6,048 bases of DNA. Origin: Pseudomonadota bacterium (lineage in GTDB: Bacteria; Pseudomonadota; Alphaproteobacteria; Rhizobiales; Rhizobiaceae). Of this stretch, positions 1-5,890 are shown in pieces (positions within the stretch are counted from its first letter, which is position 1; each line of letters opens with the position of its first letter). Made by a program: the position numbers and the translations under genes. The notes beneath the pieces were generated by a model that did no database searches, was not told the DNA's origin, and saw nothing but the letters and a program-made list of their open reading frames with translations. The stretch is taken from the NCBI GenBank assembly GCA_023433855.1, contig JAEYTV010000546.1, forward strand, positions 1 to 6,048, in the 5' to 3' direction.

Positions 1-78
1 CTTCTTCGTTTGACGTTGCTTTGCCCCATCAACCCATGCAAAACAAGCCCCGGCGCTTTGCGGCATGCGGTCGCGGAT

Positions 79-86
79 AGGAGAAG
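79..86 (+). promoter_or_regulatory. Ribosome binding site deciding the TTG start of the DUF2842 gene
   Basis: AGGAGAAG at 79-86 is a strong Shine-Dalgarno match 5 bases before TTG 92. It lies inside the reading frame of the longer ATG-65 version, so it argues for the shorter protein. Confidence 0.6.
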
Positions 87-91
87 TCGCT

Positions 92-304
92 TTGGTCCCG
101 CGGTTGAGAAGTTTTATCGGCACCATCCTGATCATCTTCCTGGTGGTAATCTATGCGCTCGTCGCGACCACAATCGCAACACTTCTGCTTGCTACGTCGC
201 CGTGGTGGGTTCACCTCCTCTACTTCCTCTTCTCCGGGCTGCTCTGGATCCTGCCTGCCATGCTGATCATCAAGTGGATGGCAGGCCCCAGACCGAAGCA
301 TTGA
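92..304 (+). CDS. DUF2842-family small inner-membrane protein
   Basis: Predicted 70-residue integral membrane protein of unknown function. It has a short basic N-terminus (VPRLRSF), a first hydrophobic helix at about residues 8-32, a short loop with the Trp pair SPWW, and a second helix at about 39-60 containing HLLYFLFSGLLWILPAM. It ends in a positively charged tail (KWMAGPRPKH). From memory this two-helix pattern and the LYF-GLLW-LPAM-IIKWM core match the DUF2842 family of alphaproteobacteria. I chose the TTG at 92 because AGGAGAAG lies 5 bases upstream (79-86) and the family usually starts just before a basic RL-IGT segment. The in-frame ATG at 65 would add nine residues and has no visible ribosome binding site. 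No direct tie to the polysaccharide genes is evident, and it may simply be a housekeeping neighbour. The family call is fairly secure; the function is unknown. Confidence 0.8.
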   Translation: MVPRLRSFIGTILIIFLVVIYALVATTIATLLLATSPWWVHLLYFLFSGLLWILPAMLIIKWMAGPRPKH

Positions 305-306
305 CC

Positions 307-324
307 TTTTACCGCGGGTTAACC
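307..324. promoter_or_regulatory. CtrA-like binding site (TTTA-N7-TTAACC) upstream of the GNAT gene
   Basis: The 18 bases TTTTACCGCGGGTTAACC lie just after the stop codon of the DUF2842 gene and about 85 bases before the ATG at 410. They contain TTTA, a 7-base spacer and TTAA. This is one mismatch from the alphaproteobacterial CtrA consensus TTAA-N7-TTAA, and the right half extends to TTAACC. The same architecture recurs at 3999-4016, which raises confidence that it is not chance. Binding is inferred, not shown. No convincing -10/-35 pair could be placed around it. Confidence 0.4.
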
Positions 325-409
325 AGCCGCGACGCTTTCGCCACGCATAAACCTGTTGTTGTGCCTCAGCCCGTTAGCCTCCTCACAATCGGCATCAGCG
401 GGCACGGCC

Positions 410-1651
410 ATGCAACAGCGGACAACATCGCGCCTCCAACACCATGAAGAGCAAGCCGGCAGCGCGGCGATTCCCCAAGCGATAGGCCTCGGGGAACTGA
501 TCATGGATACGACCACGGATCTGATGAGCGTCGAGGCGGAATGGCGCCGGCTCGAAGCCTTGCCGATAAACTCGCTGCATCAGGGACTGGACTGGTGTCT
601 CGCCTGGTCGCGATCTCAGCAACGCGAAATAGTGGTCGTCCGAGGTCGAGCGGGAGAGCGTACCATGCTGCTGCTGCCGCTCGAGGTCGTAGAGCGCGGC
701 GGCTTCAGGGTTGCGCGCCTTCCAGGTGGTCGCTTCAACAACATCAATACCGGCCTCTTCGATACGGCACTCACGCTGCCGGACGAGCAGGACCTTCATC
801 ATTTCACCCAATCCCTGCAGATGGTTCTGAAGGACAGGGCCGACATCGTCGTCCTGGACAATGTCCCTCTCGACTGGCGAGATACCCGCCACCCCCTCTC
901 CCTCCTGGCGACCATCGAGAACCAGAACCATTCGTTCCAGCTTCCGCTGCTTGACGATTTCGACGCGACGATCGCACAGCTGAGCGCCAAGAACCGCCGC
1001 AAGAAGTTTCGCACATCGACACGCCGGCTGGATGCCATCGGCGGATATGACCATGTCGTCGCGACGGAAAGGTCTGAGCGGCACGAACTGCTCGACCTTT
1101 TCTTCCGACAGAAAAGTCAGCGTCTGGCATCGTTCGGGCTTCCCAATGTCTTCGAGGACCGGGAGGTGCAGGATTTCTTTCACCGGTTGCTGGACGTACC
1201 TGCGAGCGGACACGATCTGCCGCTCGTCCTGCACGCCATTCGCTTGCGCGGTGACCATCAGGGCCACATCTGCGCCATAGCGGGCATGTCTCGCAAGGGC
1301 GGCCATGTTCTCTGCCAGTTCAGCTCCATCGACGAAAGCATCTGCCCGGAAGCAAGCCCTGGGGAACTTCTGTTCTGGCTGGTCATCGAAGCGGCTTGCC
1401 GCGACGGTGCAACGGTCTTCGACTTCGGTGTCGGAGACCAGCCATACAAGCGCAGTTGGTGCACCCGGGAAACGGTGCAGCACGACATCCTCTTGCCAAT
1501 CACGTGGCGAGGGGAACTGATGCGTCTTGCTCTGGTCAACCTGACGAAAGCGAAGGCAGCAATCAAACGCCGTCCGAGACTTTACTCGACGGCGCAGCGC
1601 TGCCGTGCCGCCTTGAGGAAAATGGGCCGATTGCCGCAGACTTCCGACTGA
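410..1651 (+). CDS. GNAT-superfamily acyltransferase, CelD/BcsL/HfsK-like (Acetyltransf_6)
   Basis: Probable cytoplasmic N-acyltransferase (413 residues from ATG 410) acting on a sugar or precursor of the exopolysaccharide made by the neighbouring genes. The N-terminal half carries the family opening, with EAEWRRLEA near 42-50 and a DW-LAW segment at 61-66. The core Acetyltransf_6 domain spans about 193-350, from the basic KNRRKKFRTSTRRL stretch to the diagnostic FDFGVGDQPYKRSW block at 337-350. The tail (about 378-405) is helical and strongly basic. The double GNAT-like fold is shared with FemAB-type enzymes and with HfsK, which modifies the Caulobacter holdfast. The start is uncertain: ATG 410 keeps the whole first beta-strand but lacks a clear ribosome binding site, whereas ATG 503 has GGGGA seven bases upstream and gives 382 residues. 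Its stop is only 4 bp from the stop of the convergent wzz-like gene. The acyl donor and acceptor cannot be read from sequence. Confidence 0.85.
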   Translation: MQQRTTSRLQHHEEQAGSAAIPQAIGLGELIMDTTTDLMSVEAEWRRLEALPINSLHQGLDWCLAWSRSQQREIVVVRGRAGERTMLLLPLEVVERGGFRVARLPGGRFNNINTGLFDTALTLPDEQDLHHFTQSLQMVLKDRADIVVLDNVPLDWRDTRHPLSLLATIENQNHSFQLPLLDDFDATIAQLSAKNRRKKFRTSTRRLDAIGGYDHVVATERSERHELLDLFFRQKSQRLASFGLPNVFEDREVQDFFHRLLDVPASGHDLPLVLHAIRLRGDHQGHICAIAGMSRKGGHVLCQFSSIDESICPEASPGELLFWLVIEAACRDGATVFDFGVGDQPYKRSWCTRETVQHDILLPITWRGELMRLALVNLTKAKAAIKRRPRLYSTAQRCRAALRKMGRLPQTSD

Positions 1652-1655
1652 AGAC

Positions 1656-3887
1656 TTAGGCTGCCCGGCGCCCACTGCGCCGCGCATGGTGCTCAGCCGC
1701 TTCGGTCATCACGGCGATCTGGCGGTAGCCAGCTCCTTCGAAAGTCCTGACAAGCTCAGCCACATCCTCATCCTCGAAACCCGGCACGGAGAGGATGAGA
1801 TCGGCAAGCTCCTTGTGACCAAGCCGGGCGAGGCCCGACAACTCCGCGGGGCCGCATTCGATGAGAACGATATCGTAAGCGTCCGCGAGCGCGTCGATCA
1901 CCATCGCCAGGCGATCCACGCCACGCATGGCCCTTGCAGGGTCGCAGGAGCCATGCGGAATGATATGCGCGTCCGACAGGCGGTCGCCGTGGATCGAGTC
2001 ACCGAAAGCGCTCTCGCCGCAAAGAAGGTCAGTGATCCCTGGCGCGGATGCATTGTCGACCATCAGCCGGGTCGGGCAGGCCGATCCCGTCATGTCGATG
2101 AGGACAACGCCGCGCCCGCTGTCGGCGATCTCCCGCGCCAGCATGACGGCAGCCGCGGACCCATCGTCACCGCCCGGAGACACGGAAATCGCCACTGGAA
2201 CGGCCCGCCTCTCGATATACCGTGCCACGGAGCCTATCGTGAAACCGTCCACCCCCTCTTCCGCCGCAGGTTTTCCCTCCATCGCGATGCCTGAGTGCGC
2301 GGCCTTCACCCGAGCCCGCACTTCTGCGGCCGACGCCCTCTCGTCCTCTCGGGTCGGCGAGCTACGATCAAACGCAACCGCTTCAGCTTGCATTTGGGGG
2401 ATTGGCTGCGGCGCGGGCGGAAGCTGCGAGGGCACGGTGTCTTGGGACTGCCCAGGGATGGGAGCGCCTTCCTCTGTACCGACATCGTGCGATGGCCGCA
2501 GTGCACGACCGCTAAACAACTCCGCCACGACAACCGCCAGACACCCGATGATAAACGTCGCGAGCCCCGCGACGACGACAATCGGGATGATCTTCGGGAA
2601 GTACGGCTCCGACGGTTCACCGGCAAGCGACACGACACGCGCATCTGCCGGGGCGGCATTTCCATCCAGCCGGGAGGTGGCCTCGCGGTAACGCGCAAGA
2701 TAGGTTTCGAGAAGCTGGCGCTGAGCGACGGCTTCTCGTTCCAGCGCACGCAGACCCACTTCTTCTTCGCCGCTCCTGGCGGAATCAGCCTTGAGTCCGT
2801 TCAGCTGCGTTATGAGCTGCCGTTCGCGCAGCCGAGCGACTTCGGCTTCGTTATCGAGGCTCGCCAGGATCTTTCTCGTCTCTGCCTCGATCTGTTGACG
2901 AATGCCGGACAGCTGGGCACGCAGACCCCGCAGCCTCGGGTGGCCCTCCAGCAACTGGGTCTGCTGGTCGGAAATCTGTGCCTGGAGATTTGCTTCCGTC
3001 TCCTTGAGCCGTTGGATCACCTGAGAGCCCACAACGTCCGTCAACGTGTCCGAAGCCCGGCCCGCCCTGAGCCCGTTTCGAACGTTCTCCGCCCGCGCCT
3101 CCGCGTTGGCGAGTTCTGCCCGCAGCCGGGCAAGTTCAGTGGAGATGTCGTTGAGCTGCTGGCTGGAGAAATTGCCGGCTTCGCTTGTCCGGAACAGACC
3201 ATTGGCCGAACGGTAGTCGGCCACCTTGGTTTCCGCCTCCTTGACCTTGCTGGTCAGCCTGGCGATTTCCGGTTCCAGCCACTTGGCAGTCTGGGAATGA
3301 GTATCGAGCTTCGCGCTGCTCTGGATCTGGAGATAGGCCGCCGCCATCTTGTTCGGTATGGCCGCCGCGAGCTTCGGGTCGTGTGACGAGAACTCAATCG
3401 CGATGATGCGCGAGTTCTCGACGGGATAGACCTGGAGCTTGTCACGGAACTCCCGGATGACGCGATCTTCGGCATCGAGGAGCATGGGATCCTGCCTGAT
3501 GCCGATCAGAACCAGCGGATCGGGGAACAAAGATCCGGCGGCGGGGTCGAACTCTGCAACGTCGGCAAGCTTCAAGTCGCGGATCACCTGCTTGATAAGA
3601 TCGGTGGACTGCAGAACTTGTGCCTGGCTGGTGATGTTGAGTGAATCGAGGATTGGATCGTTGGCCTGAGGCGCGCCGTCGCCTGCCGTGAGATTGGGAG
3701 AACGCGATTCAATCAGCAGCCTCGTCTCTCCCCTGTAGCTGGGCTTCATCAGGCTGGTGGCAACCAGCGCGATGCCTGCCGCAAGGAATGTCGCGCCGAG
3801 GATCCTGCCCTTTCGCTGCCACACGCCGGCAACAATCCTGCCAAGGTCAATATCCACGTCCTGATTGGTACCGCTTACGCCCGACAT
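1656..3887 (-). CDS. Wzz/GumC/ExoP-type polysaccharide co-polymerase with degenerate BY-kinase domain
   Basis: Inner-membrane chain-length determinant (743 residues) of a Wzy-type polysaccharide pathway. From the N-terminus it has a short cytoplasmic segment with DIDLGRIVAGVWQRK (the usual Wzz entry), TM1 at about 28-47, and a large periplasmic region at 48-431. That region includes long charged helices at about 200-410, probably coiled coil. A proline motif EPSEPYFPK (424-432) leads into TM2 at about 433-456. A Pro/Gln/Glu-rich linker (about 460-545) joins a cytoplasmic ParA/BY-kinase-like domain (about 548-730). That domain lacks the P-loop lysine: GGDDGSA stands where GEGKST is expected at 572-578. 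It also has LIDMT in place of LIDxD and LIECGP in place of IIDxPP, and there is no C-terminal tyrosine cluster. It is therefore probably catalytically inactive or atypical. The start at 3887 is supported by GGAG six bases upstream; longer versions starting at 3932 or 3995 lack this signal. The gene is transcribed away from the wza-like gene and converges on the GNAT gene. Confidence 0.9.
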   Translation of the reverse strand: MSGVSGTNQDVDIDLGRIVAGVWQRKGRILGATFLAAGIALVATSLMKPSYRGETRLLIESRSPNLTAGDGAPQANDPILDSLNITSQAQVLQSTDLIKQVIRDLKLADVAEFDPAAGSLFPDPLVLIGIRQDPMLLDAEDRVIREFRDKLQVYPVENSRIIAIEFSSHDPKLAAAIPNKMAAAYLQIQSSAKLDTHSQTAKWLEPEIARLTSKVKEAETKVADYRSANGLFRTSEAGNFSSQQLNDISTELARLRAELANAEARAENVRNGLRAGRASDTLTDVVGSQVIQRLKETEANLQAQISDQQTQLLEGHPRLRGLRAQLSGIRQQIEAETRKILASLDNEAEVARLRERQLITQLNGLKADSARSGEEEVGLRALEREAVAQRQLLETYLARYREATSRLDGNAAPADARVVSLAGEPSEPYFPKIIPIVVVAGLATFIIGCLAVVVAELFSGRALRPSHDVGTEEGAPIPGQSQDTVPSQLPPAPQPIPQMQAEAVAFDRSSPTREDERASAAEVRARVKAAHSGIAMEGKPAAEEGVDGFTIGSVARYIERRAVPVAISVSPGGDDGSAAAVMLAREIADSGRGVVLIDMTGSACPTRLMVDNASAPGITDLLCGESAFGDSIHGDRLSDAHIIPHGSCDPARAMRGVDRLAMVIDALADAYDIVLIECGPAELSGLARLGHKELADLILSVPGFEDEDVAELVRTFEGAGYRQIAVMTEAAEHHARRSGRRAA

Positions 3888-3893
3888 GACACG

Positions 3894-3897
3894 CTCC
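3894..3897 (-). promoter_or_regulatory. Ribosome binding site of the wzz-like gene
   Basis: On the minus strand GGAG lies six bases before the ATG at 3887. The upstream in-frame ATGs (3932, 3965, 3995) have no comparable signal, so this site decides the start. Confidence 0.6.
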
Positions 3898-3998
3898 AAC
3901 TGATCGGCTTCGGGCGAATGGTAAAGGATCATGGTAACGCGACCGTTAACTGGTCCGGGAACCATCAGAAACGAGCATCTGCCTCGAAGTTCCAACGC

Positions 3999-4016
3999 TT
4001 TTACCGGACATTAACC
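3999..4016. promoter_or_regulatory. CtrA-like binding site (TTTA-N7-TTAACC) in the divergent wzz/wza region
   Basis: TTTTACCGGACATTAACC has TTTA, a 7-base spacer and TTAACC. It matches the site at 307-324 in 14 of 18 positions, with all four differences confined to the spacer. It lies 50 bases before the wza-like ATG and about 110 bases before the wzz-like ATG, a position from which a response regulator could control both directions. CtrA binding is inferred from the known consensus TTAA-N7-TTAA only. Confidence 0.45.
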
Positions 4017-4066
4017 CTAACGCATCGATAACGGCACTGGATGAACAGCCGGAGCCTGGCCGCGAA

Positions 4067-4642
4067 ATGTCTTTCGCTCGACGTAAACATGTGCTGACGC
4101 TTGCACTCGCCCTGGCCGCGACAACGCTTGCCGGCTGCACCAGCACGGCCCCGGCCCCCAAGAGCTTCCAGCAGGCAGCGATCCAGCCCTATCGTCTCGA
4201 CAGCGGTGATCGGCTGCGTGTGACCGTGTTCGACCAGCCGGGGCTCAGCAATACTTACACGGTCGATCAGGCGGGCTATATCGCCTTTCCTTTGATTGGC
4301 CAGGTCGCCGCCCGCGGGCAGACGCTGCCGGCTATGGAAGGTGCGATCGCCGCGCAGCTCAAAAAGGGTAATCTGCGGGATCCGGATGTCACGATAGAGA
4401 TCGACCGATACCGTCCGGTGTTCGTGATGGGTGAAGTGGGCCGGCCTGGCCAGTACTCCTATGTTCCAGGGATGACGGCACAGAACGCCGTTGCCATTGC
4501 CGGCGGCTTCACCTCCCGCGGAAACCGCCGCGACGTCGATGTGACGCGCAAGATCAACGGACAGGTGCTCACCGGTCGCATGACGATGGCGACGCCGGTG
4601 ATCGCCGGTGATACGATTTACGTGCGCGAGCGCCTTTTCTAA
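4067..4642 (+). CDS. Wza/OtnA-type polysaccharide export outer-membrane lipoprotein
   Basis: Outer-membrane export component (191 residues) that should form the exit channel for the polysaccharide, working with the Wzz-like periplasmic bridge encoded next door. The N-terminus is a lipoprotein signal: basic ARRKH, a hydrophobic run at 9-20, and a lipobox LAGC with the acylated Cys at residue 24. The Poly_export domain covers about 42-114 (YRLDSGDRLRVTVFDQPGLS, then TVDQAGYIAFPLIGQV). An SLBB-type domain follows at about 115-165 (VFVMGEVGRPGQYSYVPGMT, then AVAIAGGFT). The protein ends at residue 191, far shorter than the roughly 380 residues of E. coli Wza. It lacks the extra SLBB domain and the C-terminal amphipathic helix that forms the outer-membrane pore in Wza. 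The ATG at 4067 is the first in frame and gives a good signal peptide; the nearest GGAG (4051-4054) is rather far, at 12 bases. The next gene starts 7 bp after the stop, so the two are probably co-transcribed. Confidence 0.92.
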   Translation: MSFARRKHVLTLALALAATTLAGCTSTAPAPKSFQQAAIQPYRLDSGDRLRVTVFDQPGLSNTYTVDQAGYIAFPLIGQVAARGQTLPAMEGAIAAQLKKGNLRDPDVTIEIDRYRPVFVMGEVGRPGQYSYVPGMTAQNAVAIAGGFTSRGNRRDVDVTRKINGQVLTGRMTMATPVIAGDTIYVRERLF

Positions 4643-4649
4643 AGCGGTC

Positions 4650-5810
4650 ATGGATCACGCCGCTCCTCTACGCATTCTTCACTGCTTCCGGTCGCCTGTG
4701 GGCGGGATCTTCCGTCACGTGCGCGATCTCGTCGAACAGCACCGAGCCGCCGGACATGAGGTCGGGATCCTGTGTGACAGCCTGACCGGCGGATCTTACG
4801 AAGAGCGGCTCTTCGATGAGATCCGACCAAAGCTATCCCTCGGCCTGATCCGCATTCCCATGCGGCGGGCGATCGCACCGTCCGATCTTCTGGCGATCTA
4901 CAGGAGTTATAGTCACATCAAGAGCTTGCGGCCGGACATTCTGCACGGACATGGCGCCAAGGGAGGCGTTCTGGCACGAATGATCGGCTCAGTGTTGCGG
5001 GTTAACAGGTATCGCGTGGCCCGCCTTTATTCGCCTCACGGAGGCAGCCTGCATTTCGACCGATCCCGGCCTTCCGGCCAGCTTGTCCTGCACCTGGAGC
5101 GCCTGCAGGAGCGCTTCGGCGACGCGCTCGTTTTTGTCTGCGACTATGAACGCCGCACCTATGAGGCAAAGGTCGGCAGCCCCCGCAGGCTTTCAAAGGT
5201 GATCTACAATGGCATCACCGACGCCGAGTTCGGGCGGATCGATCCACCTGCAACCGCACCGGATTTTCTCTACATCGGCATGATGCGGGACCTCAAGGGG
5301 CCGGATGTCTTCGTCGATGCCTTCGCACGAACCGAGCGGCTGGTGGGTCAACCCCTTTCAGCCCTGATGATCGGCGATGGACCAGACCGCGATCGTTACG
5401 AGACGATGATCGCAGCGCGAGGGCTCGGACGACGTATCCGCATGATGCCCGCAATGCCCGCTCGCCAAGCCTTTGCGCTTGCCAAGATCGTCGTCGTCCC
5501 CTCACGCGCCGAAGCGATGCCTTACATCGTGCTGGAGGCTCTGGCGGCGGAGAGGCCGGTGATCGCGTCCCGGGTGGGAGGCATCCCCGAGGTGCTTGGC
5601 GAACGCAGCGCGGCGCTTGCCATCCCCGGAGACCCCGAGGATCTCGCCCGGATCATGACGCAGGCGGTGAGCACGCCGCGATGGCGCGAGGAGGTCATGC
5701 CCGCTCCCGGGGAGTTCAAATCGGTATTTTCCGCCTCGGTGATGGCCCGCGACATGCTTGACCTCTACCGGGACTTGCTGGGCGGCGGGACATCCCCGGG
5801 AAAGCCCTAA
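4650..5810 (+). CDS. Family 4 (GT4) glycosyltransferase, GT-B fold
   Basis: Predicted cytoplasmic or membrane-associated retaining glycosyltransferase (386 residues) adding a sugar to the lipid-linked repeat unit. The N-terminal acceptor domain has a glycine loop near residues 15-23 (SPVGGIFRH), then LHGHGAKGG (98-106) and YSPHGGSLHF (127-136). The C-terminal donor domain begins at about FLYIGMMRDLKGPDVF (206-221) with the basic residues expected to contact the nucleotide-sugar phosphates. It continues with LMIGDGPDRDRYE (239-251) and the EX7E motif from E288 to E296 in PSRAEAMPYIVLEALA. The VIASRVGGIPEVL block follows at 304-316. All expected GT4 landmarks are present, so it should be active; donor and acceptor are not predictable. 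I chose ATG 4650 because the family starts just before RILHCF and it lies 7 bp after the wza-like stop, which suggests translational coupling. An in-frame start at 4608 would overlap the upstream gene and add an unlikely leader. Confidence 0.92.
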   Translation: MDHAAPLRILHCFRSPVGGIFRHVRDLVEQHRAAGHEVGILCDSLTGGSYEERLFDEIRPKLSLGLIRIPMRRAIAPSDLLAIYRSYSHIKSLRPDILHGHGAKGGVLARMIGSVLRVNRYRVARLYSPHGGSLHFDRSRPSGQLVLHLERLQERFGDALVFVCDYERRTYEAKVGSPRRLSKVIYNGITDAEFGRIDPPATAPDFLYIGMMRDLKGPDVFVDAFARTERLVGQPLSALMIGDGPDRDRYETMIAARGLGRRIRMMPAMPARQAFALAKIVVVPSRAEAMPYIVLEALAAERPVIASRVGGIPEVLGERSAALAIPGDPEDLARIMTQAVSTPRWREEVMPAPGEFKSVFSASVMARDMLDLYRDLLGGGTSPGKP

Positions 5811-5890
5811 TCCTTCCTTCACCTCTTTTTGCTAGTCCGTTGCCATTGCTCCCAGCTCCAGGCGGATCCGGACGGTGAAGGGGAATGGCG
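5811..5890. other. Short intergenic gap before the partial gene
   Basis: This 80-base gap has a run of T at 5826-5830 but no convincing stem-loop in front of it. I cannot call a terminator or a promoter. The gap is short enough for the downstream gene to belong to the same operon. Confidence 0.4.
5877..5884 (+). promoter_or_regulatory. Ribosome binding site of the partial downstream gene
   Basis: GAAGGGGA at 5877-5884 has its AAGGGG core 7 bases before ATG 5891. It is too close to ATG 5885, so it favours 5891 as the start. Confidence 0.55.

Larger units (their letters stand above)
3888..4066. promoter_or_regulatory. Divergent promoter region between the wzz-like and wza-like genes
   Basis: This 179-bp interval separates two genes transcribed away from each other, so it must hold promoters for both unless expression is by read-through. 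It contains the CtrA-like site at 3999-4016 and a palindromic GTTAAC at 3945-3950. I could not place convincing -35/-10 elements by eye in either direction. Confidence 0.55.

Noticed and set aside
10..40. TTGACG at 10-15 as a -35 box for the DUF2842 gene
   Set aside because: No acceptable -10 hexamer is found at 16-18 bases spacing.
395..1687. Long open frame (430 codons) on the minus strand, antisense to the GNAT gene
   Set aside because: It mirrors a real GC-rich gene, has no recognisable domain, and would overlap the true wzz-like 3' end. The plus-strand frame has clear family motifs.
2295..3386. 363-codon open frame on the plus strand, antisense to the wzz-like gene
   Set aside because: It is an arginine-rich, low-similarity translation lying entirely inside the coiled-coil and linker coding region of wzz. 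It is typical of a codon-bias shadow.
3932..3995. Longer wzz-like versions starting at 3995, 3965 or 3932
   Set aside because: None of these starts has a Shine-Dalgarno sequence, and the extra residues do not resemble the family N-terminus. The ATG at 3887 has GGAG at proper spacing.
4041..4097. Short 18-codon ORF overlapping the wza-like start, a possible upstream leader peptide
   Set aside because: It has no ribosome binding site and no codon pattern suggesting attenuation. The overlap is likely chance.
4994..5010. GTTAAC motif inside the glycosyltransferase gene as another CtrA site
   Set aside because: Only one half-site is present, it is within coding sequence, and no partner half lies at the N7 spacing.
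5795..5832. Possible terminator after the glycosyltransferase gene, ending in a T-run
   Set aside because: The GC-rich bases before the T-run do not form a clear stem next to it.
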